Shown here one piece after another: positions 1-9,848 of a stretch of DNA of 64,000 nt; position 1 is the stretch's first letter; each line of letters starts with the position of its first letter. Made by a program: the position numbers and the translations under genes. Under the pieces are notes generated by a model that saw nothing but the letters and a program-made list of their open reading frames with translations, searched no databases and was not told the DNA's origin. Where the stretch lies: the NCBI GenBank assembly GCA_023078685.1, contig JALGAS010000004.1:3410001-3474000 (forward strand). The letters are read 5' to 3'. Source of the DNA: Neopestalotiopsis rosae (Eukaryota > Ascomycota > Sordariomycetes > Amphisphaeriales > Sporocadaceae).

Positions 1-198
1 GATTTGTGTCCCTATTGTCTTTGCCAAACATCGCCCGCCACCCCTCAGTGCCATGATATTAGCTTGCGTGGAAAACCCCTTTGCTCACGGGCAAGACTTT
101 GTGTCCTTCAGGGCATGTTTTGAACTCTCCATCAAGAACAAAACTCCGACAATAAGAATGCAGATTAAGCATAGAATTGGCCGTGTAGTATGTCAATC

Positions 199-392
199 CG
201 GAGCATGGCCGAGTGGTCAATCGATTTCCAGCGACTCCTGCCAATGACAGGCGATTGCTGGGGGTATAACCCCCCGAAAAGCCTAAGATCCATTGCGTTA
301 GTGGCCCGCTGAACCCCGGGCATTTCTTCACACTACGGATCGGCACTGAGATAGAGGCTTGCGAGAAGTGGTTCTAATCCACTGCATCGCAT
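199..392 (+). other. Degenerate tRNA-like element (Ser/Leu-type box A, distant box B)
   Basis: A near-perfect eukaryotic box A of type II tRNAs (TGGCCGAGTGG, 206-216) is followed by a stem CCAGC/GCTGG (228-232 with 257-261) that encloses a second stem CCTG/CAGG, and then by a variable-arm-like hairpin GGGG-TATAA-CCCC (about 261-274). A box-B-like sequence GGTTCTAATCC flanked by AGTGG/CCACT sits near 367-383, about 160 bp from box A. That is too far for a functional tRNA. The acceptor halves do not pair well and the anticodon loop is not canonical. It could be a tRNA relic, a tRNA-derived short element or coincidence. Confidence 0.2.
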
Positions 393-860
393 GTATGATT
401 CCGACAGCCTGGGTAAACTATTGATCGCCTTATCAGTTCCTGCGTTGAGTTGAGCTCGGCGTTGTTTGCTGCTGATCCCCCACTGTCGTGCATGTTACTG
501 TCCTGCGGGACTCACCATAACGCACAAATACAGCGTGGGAAGTGGGTGCGGTGTGCATGCATGTATACAATGCAGTGCAGGCACGATGTTCCAAAGGTAT
601 ATGACCTTCTTTAAGAAATTGCGCATCACGAATGCAACAGGAATATTCAAAAGAGTCGCAAAGCTCGCAATCTTCACCCGTCAACAAATTGGTGGTTGGT
701 AAAAGAGTATCGGTAGCACAAGTCCCGGAAATCGCCGCCATCCCCACATCCGCAAAGATAGACGATCAAGATTGAAGTCATATCACTGACATATCTGGGG
801 TCGAAGAAATCGTGGTGCCTGGGCATGATAGAGGAAATATCGATCAGGATATCGGATGGG

Positions 861-867
861 TATAAAA
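861..867 (+). promoter_or_regulatory. TATA box of the nicotinamidase-like gene
   Basis: TATAAAA lies about 100 bp upstream of the ATG at 967. This is a plausible distance for a fungal core promoter with a short 5' UTR. Assigned from motif and position only. Confidence 0.5.
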
Positions 868-966
868 TGATTGCAGAACCCAAGTCGAACTATCGCACGC
901 GCTCGACGGATAGAGTTTACTTTTAGCTTCTATCAACCAAGTGTCGCAACTCGTCCAACTGTAACA

Positions 967-1913
967 ATGTTCGGTAGAGCCTATACATCCCTGCTAGCAC
1001 TGGCCAGTGTGGTCCAAGGAGTTCCAGTACGCAATGCCTATCCGACAACATCTCGCGAGAGTCTTGACTAATACATAACATAGTTCTCGAGCCGGCTTCA
1101 CAAGAACACTGCTCTTGTACTCATTGATGTTCAAAATGATTTCATCACCGGCTCTCTGAACAACTCTCGCGCGCCAGCCATTCTGCCAAAGATCTATCAA
1201 TTGCTGGATGATCATGAATGGCCATTCATTGCAGCGTCACAGGGTAATCCCTCCACAGCACGTCAATTGACCCAATGCTTATCTCAACCACAGATTGGCA
1301 TCCCATCGACCATGTTTCTTTTGCCTCAGCCCACCCTGGCAAGGAATCGGGAGATTCGGTGAACATCACGTTCCTGGACACCGCGACCAAGATTGAGACG
1401 CAGGGTCTCTACGCAAACCACTGCGTTCCCGAAACCTGGGGCGCCGAAATCGAGACGGGCGTGCAAACACGTCTGCACTATCTCGAGGGCTTCCGCACAC
1501 CCGTCAACTACATCAAGAAGGCTCAGAACCATTCGGTGGACTCTTACTCGGCCTTTGCCGACAACCAGTACCACCAGTTCACGACCCTGGACTCGGAACT
1601 GTCCCTGCACAGCATCGAGACCATTGTCATTACCGGTCTCATCACCAACGCCTGCGTCCGCGGCACCTCGATTGACGGCATCAAACTTGGATACGAAGTG
1701 ATCCTGATCGAGGACGCGACCGAGACAGTATCGGACGAAGTCAAGGCGAGCGCGATAGCGGAACTTGAAGGGTGGGGTACGTCAACTATCACTCAACCCC
1801 TGTCCGTGAAGCGTCGGAGCTAATGATAAGCAGGTGTCCAAGTCATGAACTTGACCGATTGGGAGGCAGCTTATCCCACGTCCTCGAGATCGAGAAGGTT
1901 ACTCGAATTATGA
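967..1913 (+). CDS. Secreted nicotinamidase/isochorismatase-family cysteine hydrolase
   Basis: Four exons (967-1026, 1084-1243, 1294-1776, 1834-1913) give about 260 aa; all three introns (57, 50 and 57 bp) keep frame. Residues 1-20 look like a signal peptide (hydrophobic ALASVVQG). The rest is the isochorismatase-like fold: LIDVQNDF with catalytic Asp35, a Lys at about 149 before DSYSAF, and the catalytic Cys194 in ITNACVRG. The metal ligands typical of nicotinamidases are also present: Asp74 and His76 in DWHPIDH, and His116 in NHCVPETWGAE. This points to deamidation of nicotinamide or a related amide (PNC1-like chemistry) rather than to metal-free isochorismate hydrolysis. The family is normally cytosolic, so the apparent export signal is unusual. 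The last exon, which adds NLTDWEAAYP, is supported by a good donor, acceptor and frame. Substrate assignment is inferred. Confidence 0.85.
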
Positions 1914-2302
1914 GAAATGAGATACGAAACAAAATATTAGTATGGAGTATAATGGCCACCGGACCTTAAATGTTCGGAACAGAAGTAATGAATACAGAAC
2001 GCCGCATCGTGGCACAACTCTCACCGTCTATGTTTGTTTGAATCTTCGGAATGTGATCAGTCGATCAGATCTGCTGGCAGGATGACGGCTTACCCATAAT
2101 ATGGATGCCGATGAGTCCACAACTAATTTGCTTCTTTATTATACCAAGGAGTTCCCAAATAGTGTCGCATTGCACACCCCAGGTATGTTGACATGTTCCG
2201 GTACACTGGCAATCTCCAGCTTCGCCCCACTCCCGTTGCGTTCCTGTAGGATGGCATATGATCATGGATTCTTGATGCGCATGGATCCTTAAACATAAAT
2301 GA
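1914..2302. other. Intergenic, nothing recognised
   Basis: AT-rich sequence between the nicotinamidase-like gene and the orphan open frame. The short ORFs on both strands show no conserved feature. Confidence 0.6.
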
Positions 2303-2800
2303 CCACATTGCCCGCAGTCTTCCGCTCAGTTTGCTAGGATCCTATGGCGTAGACGCGCAACGAGCAGGAATGTACTTGGGCATACACTTTGGGAGGCAAG
2401 TCCGTTCTTTGAACCCATTTGGTTTTTAAACTCCGAAGATGTCGGCAAGTACAGTATCGGACGAGACTCGGGATACCACGGCGCCGAATGTAGCAATGCG
2501 ACAATCACACGCGACAAAGGCGGGGTCAAGGTACAGGAGGTGATCGAGGAGATATCAGATCTGGAAGAGTCGCGCAGGCATATGATCGCTGCGCGGATAG
2601 TGAATGGTCGTTCGCATGCGTTTGCTGTCGCAACAGCAGGCAAAGGTCATCACGCACAACTACATTTGCGTTCTGCGGGGCTCTTGAAGTTGGCTGAGCT
2701 GGGAAACAATGGCATGAGCACTTGGTCTGAGACCAGTTGTTGTTTCCGGCTGTGCTGGACCGAGAACTGCTGCAATCACGTGCCGGGCCGAGTCACTTGA
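2303..2800 (+). pseudogene. Orphan open frame, possible gene remnant
   Basis: A frame open for 165 codons, stop to stop, with no good ATG until 2540. The translation has protein-like composition, with motifs such as WEASPFFEPIWFLNSEDVG, a charged helix-like segment around EVIEEISDLEESRRHM, and GKGHHAQLHLRSAGLLKLAELG. I do not recognise the family. A second protein-like frame (VLDRELLQSRAGPSHLTEEQ) follows about one frame shift downstream, at about 2754-2840, as expected for a decayed or intron-containing gene. It could equally be a 5'-truncated real gene or a chance ORF. Confidence 0.3.
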
Positions 2801-5315
2801 CCGAAGAGCAGGACGTCATGGAGTCTCCTTCGAGAAGGTAACCAAGTGGTCAACGATGCGCATCGAGGTTTCCGTAAAGGAACCGTGAAGGCGGATTTTG
2901 CGTAGGCTGTCACGCTGGAACCAGTGGATGCGGTGCGTAACATGTTCTATCATACAACGATCTGCCGAGGTTAACTATACGCCGTGCAGCTTTTGCTGCA
3001 AAATTTGATAAAAGGACCAACGAAAAAACTAGCCAGGAGTTTTCTAGCAAGCATATGATGGGTTTCATCAGCCCCTGGAGACTTCTAGTGGTTTAGCGGC
3101 CGAGATACCATGTGTGTTAGAGCCTGCTGCTGGGGAACGGCAGTAACCTGGGGGCGTAAAGATCAAGGAGAAATATAGTAATGACAATGAAGGGTAGTGG
3201 TGTCACCACTCGGTGCTTTGTATCACGGGTCAGAGTACCACGCGCTTCTCAACATGAACCAAGAAGACATGGCTCCTTTTCGTTCGGCTTCAGCGGCTTG
3301 GTTTCATTTCCTGGTTCGGCTCCGAAAGACTGGCCTGTCTGCCAAGTGTTCCTACATATTCAGAATGATATTTCGTACTGAAGCCTGAGTATGTCATACT
3401 ACAGAATAGTTCATCTGGTCGCCTGGCGAAGAAGCGAAGATAGCACCCTACATGAGTCATTTTTCCGAATATGGTGCATGTCTTCATTGGCAGAGCCTCA
3501 GCCATCTCCAATACGCAAGACGATCTACCGAGAAGAAAGATAGCGATCTCTTCGAAACCGATGACATTAGTGGGCTCAGCAATCCTTGAAATGACCGCCA
3601 TGACGTGCATGCTCTACCATAGTGTCGTGCTGAACGTCGCTGATCCAGTCCGTCGTGTGGAGTGCGGCATGCTTTGCTGCAGCCACATCAAGTTCGAGCG
3701 TGCGATGTTGGCAGCCGGCTGCATATCGTCGGCACTAGATGTGGACATGTGGCTCAGATACCTTTCGTCTAGATCAAGGCCATCGATCACTCAGGCTGCC
3801 AGCAGTCAGCAACCGAACAAGCCAGACCGGACCCCACAGTCGGCAAATATTTTGGACTGATTGTGGCGACTGATTCCCACTGATTAGTTATTGGGGAGGG
3901 AGCCGGTCCAAGTTCCACCAACATGGAGAAGACTTAGAAAGGCGATCATATTCTCAGTATCAAGAATCGTATCTTCACCGCCTCGAATATGGAAAGATCC
4001 CCGGATGCTTCAAGTAAACACTGAATCTGGAGAATGCTTGAAACCGGCGCGGGGGCCGGAAAAGGGGCCGCAGATTTGGTTCGAAGCCGTGCCAGCTGCT
4101 CGGTCCAGATTATAAGCATGCTAACATTCGAAGCATGATTGGTTTGTCTTGATGCAGCGACGTCATAAATGTGGTCTTTTTTGAAACCATCCTGCTGGAT
4201 AGTGGTGCTGGGCAACGCGTCAATGAGGAGCCGCCTCTGCTCAACTCACGATAGTGGCTTTATAGCCAGTGTAGCTCGAGGCATAGGTAAAGCCTAGCCG
4301 AAGGGTGTCAGCCATCTATTTTGACGCTGTTCCATATTCTTAATCCTGCTGAGGAAAGTATCTTCTGACAACCATTGTACGACGAGTTCGTTTTGCACTT
4401 GGCTGCCTGGCCACTTTGGCAGTCAGCAGTGGGAATAGTACGTACTCCATACCATTACATCAGAATAGACTTTCGACGTGTTTCAGATAATGCGGCGCAT
4501 ATCGTGATTATAGTGAAAATTGAAGAAGCAAATGCTCAGATGTGAGAACCACCAACAGATACGAGTGATCAAACAAATGAAACTGCCGTCGGCCGCTCGT
4601 GTATTATGATTGGCACGCTTTTGAAAGCGGCTTGATCCTTGGACGCGCACCAAGATCACCCCGGCGCTCTATCATCTCGTCAATCTGCATCTAGTGTTAC
4701 ACCCAACTTGATGCTATTTGGCTGCTGGCATCGTGGCTTTGGCAAAAGTGCATCCCGCGCGAAATTTGGTTCGGTGTGATAAGACCCTGACGTCGTGTTG
4801 GACGCATAGTGGAGGGGAGACTTGCTAACAGTCTAGACTCTAGATCGCAGATCAACGGTTTTCCGCCCAAGGGCTCCACATACTCCAATCTCGCGGGTGG
4901 TGCTGATCCTTGAAATAATCGCCGACTCGCCTCGTGATTGGTCAACCCTCGGAGGACCCTTTGCCTGGGCATATTCCCGAAAACAGGTTTTCTGCTTAGC
5001 CACAACACCATCCACAACGACTATGGTCTCGCTTACGGGCGAACCCCCGCAAAGGACCCTGAGACGAGAGCTCATGAGAGGCATGATATCATCCAGCATA
5101 ACGTCATAGCCTGTGGCTGACATCTGTTCAATGCTACCATAGAGCTGTCAAACATATAAGTCCCAATTGACTTCGCACGATTGAAGGTAAAGTCTCGATT
5201 CAGTATCAAACAACTTCCTTCTACACAAGAACAAGTAAAGTTAAAGTCTATCGACTTTTCACAAACAACTCTCTACACACACATACAAAAACAAAAACTC
5301 CCCCACATAATCAAA
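2801..5315. other. Long intergenic stretch with only weak ORFs
   Basis: About 2.5 kb without a gene I can support. A 129-codon ORF on the plus strand (3471-3860) encodes a Cys/Met-rich sequence with no signal peptide or domain and is opposed by a 106-codon ORF on the minus strand. Both look like chance. The last 160 bp is the promoter and 5' leader of the repeat protein: TATAAG at 5155-5160, then an A/C-rich leader with CACACACA and AACAAAAACTCCCCC up to the ATG at 5316. Confidence 0.5.
5155..5160 (+). promoter_or_regulatory. TATA-like box of the glycine-rich repeat gene
   Basis: TATAAG lies 160 bp before the ATG, followed by a long pyrimidine/adenine leader typical of strongly expressed fungal genes. 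Motif-based call. Confidence 0.4.
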
Positions 5316-5660
5316 ATGTCGAACAACGGAGGTCTTCTCGGCGGTGTGCTCGGTGGTGTCGACAACGTCCTCACCGGCGGTGAGCAAGCCAAGGGCCAGG
5401 GCGGTCTCCTCGGAGGCGTGACCGGTGCCGTCGGCAGCACCACCCAGGGCCTCGGCAACGGCCTCAACGCCACCACTCAGGGCCTCGGCAACGCTGTCGG
5501 CAACACCACACAAGGACTGGGCAGCGCCGTCGGCCAGACCACGGACGGCCTCGGACGGACAGTCGGCGGTGTTACGCAGGGTCTCGGCGGCGCCGTTGGT
5601 GGTGCTACTGGCGGCCAGCAGCAGGGTTCCGGCTCGGGCTTCAAGAGCTACGGCATCTAA
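5316..5660 (+). CDS. Small glycine-rich protein with five 11-residue repeats
   Basis: Intronless, 114 aa. The start was chosen at 5316 because it follows a typical leader and begins MSNNGGLLGG; an upstream in-frame ATG at 5181 would only add leader-derived residues. After an N-terminal GGLLGGVLGGVDNV segment and a copy-like GGLLGGVTGAVGSTTQ, five exact 11-residue units follow (residues 45-99): GLGNGLNATTQ, GLGNAVGNTTQ, GLGSAVGQTTD, GLGRTVGGVTQ and GLGGAVGGATG. A Gln/Gly/Ser tail ends the protein. There is no signal peptide or membrane segment. The 11-residue period is reminiscent of LEA-type stress proteins, but the Gly-rich units lack the charged helix pattern of group 3 LEA. The function is unknown; a role in desiccation, conidia or the cell wall is conjecture. 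Confidence 0.8.
   Translation: MSNNGGLLGGVLGGVDNVLTGGEQAKGQGGLLGGVTGAVGSTTQGLGNGLNATTQGLGNAVGNTTQGLGSAVGQTTDGLGRTVGGVTQGLGGAVGGATGGQQQGSGSGFKSYGI
5448..5612 (+). repeat. Five in-frame 33-bp tandem repeats
   Basis: Five coding units of exactly 33 bp (5448, 5481, 5514, 5547, 5580), each starting with a GLG codon triplet. The protein-level period is strict while codons differ between units. This argues for selection on the encoded repeat rather than a recent slippage event. Confidence 0.85.
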
Positions 5661-6446
5661 AAACAAACGCGACAATGGTTTTCATTATCCATCACACAAC
5701 CCTGCAATCAGAAATATTGGGAATATAATTACGACACGAATGTATGATTTACGCATATCGGAAACAGGCTGGGCTTTGGGAAGAATACAGGCAATTGCAT
5801 AGCACGATTTATCAATCAAAATCAAAATTTATCTACAACTATACTCCACTGCTACTGAATAAAATTGTGATCAAAATCGACATAATTATTGTTTGAAATA
5901 TACTACGCTGTCTTACAACAAATCAACACGGCTTCTTGTGCAAACATTGTACCTAGAAATCAAAGCGTACTTCAAGGAGCGAAGTATTGGTGCCGACTGC
6001 CCGCGACCACGTCAAACTCTGTATGAACCCACGATTACAAGTCAGCCCTACGACTTCCTCTTCGGGAATGAGATTGCTACATGCCTCTGAATCATTCACG
6101 GTCGGCAGAAACAGAGTTGACCCTAGAGTTGGAGCAAGTTGAGGAGAAGCGACAATTTAAGACGACTAGTGCGCCGTTACGTTGCACTGGAGAGGATGCG
6201 AATTCTGCACTTTAGGGCATAATATTGACTTTTGGCCATCGCTGGGCTGAACATGCTACACACCATCTAATACCACTGGATGGGCATCTCGGGCACCATT
6301 CCGGATTGACACCATTGCGCGACAGCAGTAACAGCAACACGGCGTATCAGGGTGATTATTACCAGCATTTCGTCCATTAAAGCTAAAAGTATCACCTACC
6401 CCAAGTCGCATCCTTCCTAAAATCGAGCAAACTCATCTCCCGTCCC
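5661..6446. other. Intergenic, 3' flanks of convergent genes
   Basis: A/T-rich region between the repeat protein (plus) and the MRJP-like gene (minus). The only ORF over 60 codons (5893-6090) has no recognisable feature. Confidence 0.6.
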
Positions 6447-7945
6447 CTACTTCAAGCTCACCTTCGAACCACCTTCCGGGAGCGGCGCGCTGAACAAGGC
6501 AAAGGGTCGCACACGCCTTTCCGTTCCAGGATAGGACGCAGGGCTGAGGTTGATCTGGTTGACGGTAAAGTACAGGTTGCCGTCTGCCGCGACTGACATT
6601 GTGTCGACCCAGTTGATTCGAGGATCCCTCACAAACGGAACCGTGGTGCCGTTCTTGGGGTTGAAAAGGTTCACGGCATTGTTCTCGTTGTTTCCGACGT
6701 AGATGTATCCGTCTGTGTTTTATGGTCAGATTTCTTCTGTTTCCCAGAGGGTGTGCTCCATGAGTTGATGAGATCATTTGGAGGATCGATCGGCAGCAAC
6801 GGCCAACCCATCAATCCCTCAATCTGGGAAAGACTTACTGCTATCTGTCTCGAAACCGTCACTTGCACCTTTCTCACCATGGCTAGTGACCCCTTGTTGA
6901 GCGAGAAGCTCGCTTGTGGCGCCCCGCGCGCGAAGCAGCGAGGTCGCGCAGCTGTACAGTTTGCGTCCACCAAGCGGGCCCCAGTAGAGCCGCTCGCCGT
7001 CAGCGGCCAGCGCGATGCCGTCCGACCCGAGCGGGAACGAGGTGATGGGCATGCCCCCGAGGGTGTAGTAGATGGGCTGGCCCCAAATGAAGGGTAGGAA
7101 TTGATACTCGGACCGGACTGGCTGCGCGAGATCGAGGTGTCGCCAGCTTTCGCCGGAGCCGAGGTCGACAATGATGATGCCGTTGCGTCCCTCGGAGCTG
7201 CTGTCCGTGATGTAGGCCACGCCTTGTCCGGACTCGGTCAGCTCGGGCCGCAGGTCGAAGCGGACATCGTTCAGATAGGTGTCGGGAAAGGCTACCGTCT
7301 GCGGAAAGACGATTGTCTTGATTACTTCGTTCGTGTTCAAGTCTACTCCTACCAACTTTGGGCCGCCATACGTCGCGAAAACAAGAGTGCCATCTGGGGT
7401 CAGGACACGTCCAGTATCGAGGATCCAGAGACGATCAGCTGGGTCAATGACAACTGACTGAACGCCAATTAGATAATCCTGATAGTTTGCTCCAGCTAAT
7501 GAGGACAGGTTAATATCGGCAGAGTGAGGCATGAAGCCAGGTGGAGATCCACTCACTAGGAGGATTCGTAGTATAGTTGATGGCTCCTCCGGGTGGGTGA
7601 TTCATCTCTAATGACGGGTATGCAGTCTCCTCAGTGAGCGACGTTAGCTCGCCCACAGTGAAGACATCGTTAGACCCGTTGTACACATTAGTCGGATCAA
7701 GACCTGTGAGCAATGGTCAACGAATGCTGAGATGTAGGCAGTCCAAGAACGCATAGCCTACCTCCCGGGAAGTTGGAAAACTTCCTGCCCGTGCTTGATA
7801 CTGCAATGCCAGTAGGCCACTGCCCGTAGTAGGCATGGGCAGTCTCTAGTGCTGGGCCGTATACTCCAGGGTCGCTAATGAAGGTGATGTCCTCTGCCTG
7901 GGCTACAGCGGCGACAACGCCAAGGACTGATGCAGTTAGCTTCAT
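6447..7945 (-). CDS. Secreted yellow/major royal jelly protein-like protein
   Basis: Four exons on the minus strand (7762-7945, 7557-7703, 6839-7495, 6447-6712), introns of 58, 61 and 126 bp, about 417 aa, the usual size of the family. An N-terminal signal peptide (MKLTASVLGVVAAVAQA) precedes YGQWPTGIAVSSTGRKF and FPGGLDP. The beta-propeller core carries the family hallmarks GVQSVVIDPADRLWILDTG, DVRFDLR, GVAYITDSSSEGRNGIIIVDL and SDGIALAADGERLYWGPL, and the last blade TDSNGYIYVGNNENNAV and DPRINWVDTMSVAADGNLYFTVNQ. Several of these are split by introns and restored exactly by splicing. Fungal members are extracellular and their ligand or reaction is not settled. Family assignment is firm; function is not known. 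Confidence 0.9.
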
Positions 7946-8506
7946 AGCAGTTGAGACTATAGATTGATGCTATCACAGATCAAAAATCATTAGTAGCCAA
8001 GAAAAGTTGACCTTTTTTCTTGTAGGCACTTGATCAGCAACCTGGCCATCTTATACATTACGAGAAATCCCAAGAAATGTTTATCGATTGGCCTCGTCGT
8101 ACCATATACAGTTTAAACCCGTAGCAATTGACATTTTTCATGACGTCTTCTATTGGCGTACATAGTCTGTGCGGTCACGTAGTTGTGTTGCAATGCTCCT
8201 GTTATCCCCGCATTCAACGGCCTCTAGGCTTTCGTGATTTTGAGGTTATGCACCCCCGGACTCCCGGATTGGGGCCTAGCTTGGCGGCATATTCAGCGGA
8301 TCTGCCCGCCCTCCCCGCAGTACGCCAACAGCGCACCAGAGCACGCATGGTGGATGTCCGACGGTCGACTCTGCATGGGCGTGAACCATGACTGCAGCAA
8401 TAAAGATTGTTCGAACTTCCAGGAACACAATAAACACCCAAGGGAGATGGTCAAGAAGAGAGTAGAGTGTCTTGGGTAATCGAGTCATGTTGATGAGCTG
8501 TCTTTT
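7946..8506. other. Intergenic, promoter of the MRJP-like gene
   Basis: 560 bp upstream of the secreted MRJP-like gene and downstream of the epimerase-like gene. The short overlapping ORFs on both strands look like chance. Confidence 0.55.
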
Positions 8507-9391
8507 CTAGACACGTCCCTGGCTGGGCCAAATGCCCATCTTCTTCCAGAATGCCCTTCCATCCAATGTCCGGCCGAGGAGGGGAGTATCTCTGGGCAGT
8601 GCGCGGACGCCGGCTTCCTCCATCAACTCGCCCACCCAAGTCTGCAGCTGCTTCTGCTTGGAAACTTCAGCCTCTTCAATCTGGCTTGTGCCTAGCTCGG
8701 CTTCCCGGAGCAGCTTGGATGCCCAATCCTGCACCAAATCCCACCAGTCGTACGTGTGAAGATCACACAGAAGCCAGCGCTTCGCGGGCGTGAATGTGTG
8801 ATGGATCGCGAGAATGGCACGAGCGACATCTTCACCATGGATCAGATGCAACGCGCCCTTGGCCTTGAGGTCGGGCTTGGTCTTGACAATCCTGTCCACC
8901 CAGTTGCGAGGTTGGCGAGCGCCTCCGTAGAGGCCGGCCAAGTCCAAGACCGCGCCATTGGCGACCTCCATCAACTCGTCCTCGGCAATGGCACGGGCAT
9001 TGGTCGTATCGTAAGGTGAGTTCTCATCCTGCCACCCTTCTCCCTTCCAAATGCTCGTGGCGCCAAGCTGGACATATTGGGGCTTGCTGCCCTGGTGGGT
9101 CTTCTCGTAAAGACCCGTCAAGTGCTTGGACTGCCCCTTTCCCTTGAGAGGAAACACAAGGACTACCGTCACGGCGGACGGCAACCGCTTGAACTGCCCG
9201 TCCTCGTTGGAGTCGGGGTCGTATCTGAAGGGAATGGTGCCATTGCGTCCGTCCGTGGTGGTGGCCGCATAGGATACCTTCTTCCTTTCGAGCAGGGGAA
9301 TAAGAAATTCACCTGTCCAACCTGCGCCGAGGACCAGGATGTCCACGTGATCCGGTGTTGGTCGCAACATTGCTTCTTCTTTGTCTTTCAT
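8507..9391 (-). CDS. NAD(P)-binding Rossmann-fold protein, epimerase/YeeZ-like
   Basis: Intronless, 294 aa from the ATG at 9391. An upstream in-frame ATG at 9475 would add a Gln/His/Arg-rich tail that looks like leader. Near the N terminus lies VDILVLGAGWTGEFLIPLL, a variant dinucleotide-binding loop (GAGWTGE). Later motifs are QLGATSIWKGEGW, YDTTNARAIAEDEL, LDLAGLYGGARQPRNWVDRI and HLIHGEDVARAILAIH, the pattern of fungal atypical SDR/epimerase proteins acting on nucleotide- or carbonyl-containing metabolites. The canonical YxxxK pair is not obvious, which fits an atypical SDR. The C terminus is rich in charged helices and ends in a conserved-looking RTLDGRAFWKKMGIWP block. Substrate unknown. 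Confidence 0.75.
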   Translation of the reverse strand: MKDKEEAMLRPTPDHVDILVLGAGWTGEFLIPLLERKKVSYAATTTDGRNGTIPFRYDPDSNEDGQFKRLPSAVTVVLVFPLKGKGQSKHLTGLYEKTHQGSKPQYVQLGATSIWKGEGWQDENSPYDTTNARAIAEDELMEVANGAVLDLAGLYGGARQPRNWVDRIVKTKPDLKAKGALHLIHGEDVARAILAIHHTFTPAKRWLLCDLHTYDWWDLVQDWASKLLREAELGTSQIEEAEVSKQKQLQTWVGELMEEAGVRALPRDTPLLGRTLDGRAFWKKMGIWPSQGRV

Positions 9392-9848
9392 GTGACGTCT
9401 TCTGTGATGTTTTTGTTGTTTTGGCTGGGGTTCAAGGTGTAATTGTGGGGATCCTCTAGTGTAGACGTCAATCAATTGAGTTTTGGTGGCTCCCCCAGAG
9501 TTTCTTCAGCGTTCCTTTAGCTGCGCTTTCTAGCGGGGTCGTCCACTGTCACGCCTCAGCCAAGCAGTGTCTTTGAGAGCTAAATCCAGCGCAAAAAGTC
9601 CCTCGATCAGAGCAGTTTTCCACCACCAACTCTCCGGTCGCATTCAGCGTGTACATGAAGGAGAGATTCGACAATCAAGAAGTGGTTTTTACCTTCAATC
9701 TCGAAATGAAATATCTTGACAGAACGATGTCAATCCCAATTATGCCGCGGTATTGGCCTCGTTCAATGTCCATGGTACCACTGCCACTGACTGATTAAAC
9801 ACAATGATCGGAACTGTGAAAGGAGCCAAACAAGGCGATGCGCCGGTA
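9392..9848. other. Intergenic, nothing recognised
   Basis: Promoter of the epimerase-like gene and 3' flank of the Zn2Cys6 gene. No ORF of note. Confidence 0.6.

Larger units (their letters stand above)
1..966. other. Intergenic, left end of window
   Basis: No convincing protein gene is visible. All open frames are short, overlap on both strands and lack recognisable domains. Two things stand out: a tRNA-like stretch at about 199-390 and a TATA box at 861-866, both listed separately. Confidence 0.6.

Noticed and set aside
3471..3860. 129-codon plus-strand ORF
   Set aside because: No signal peptide, domain or biased composition, and a 106-codon ORF overlaps on the other strand. Treated as chance.
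5181..5315. Upstream in-frame start for the repeat protein
   Set aside because: The extra 45 residues are encoded by leader-type A/C-rich DNA and look unlike the protein; the ATG at 5316 has better context.
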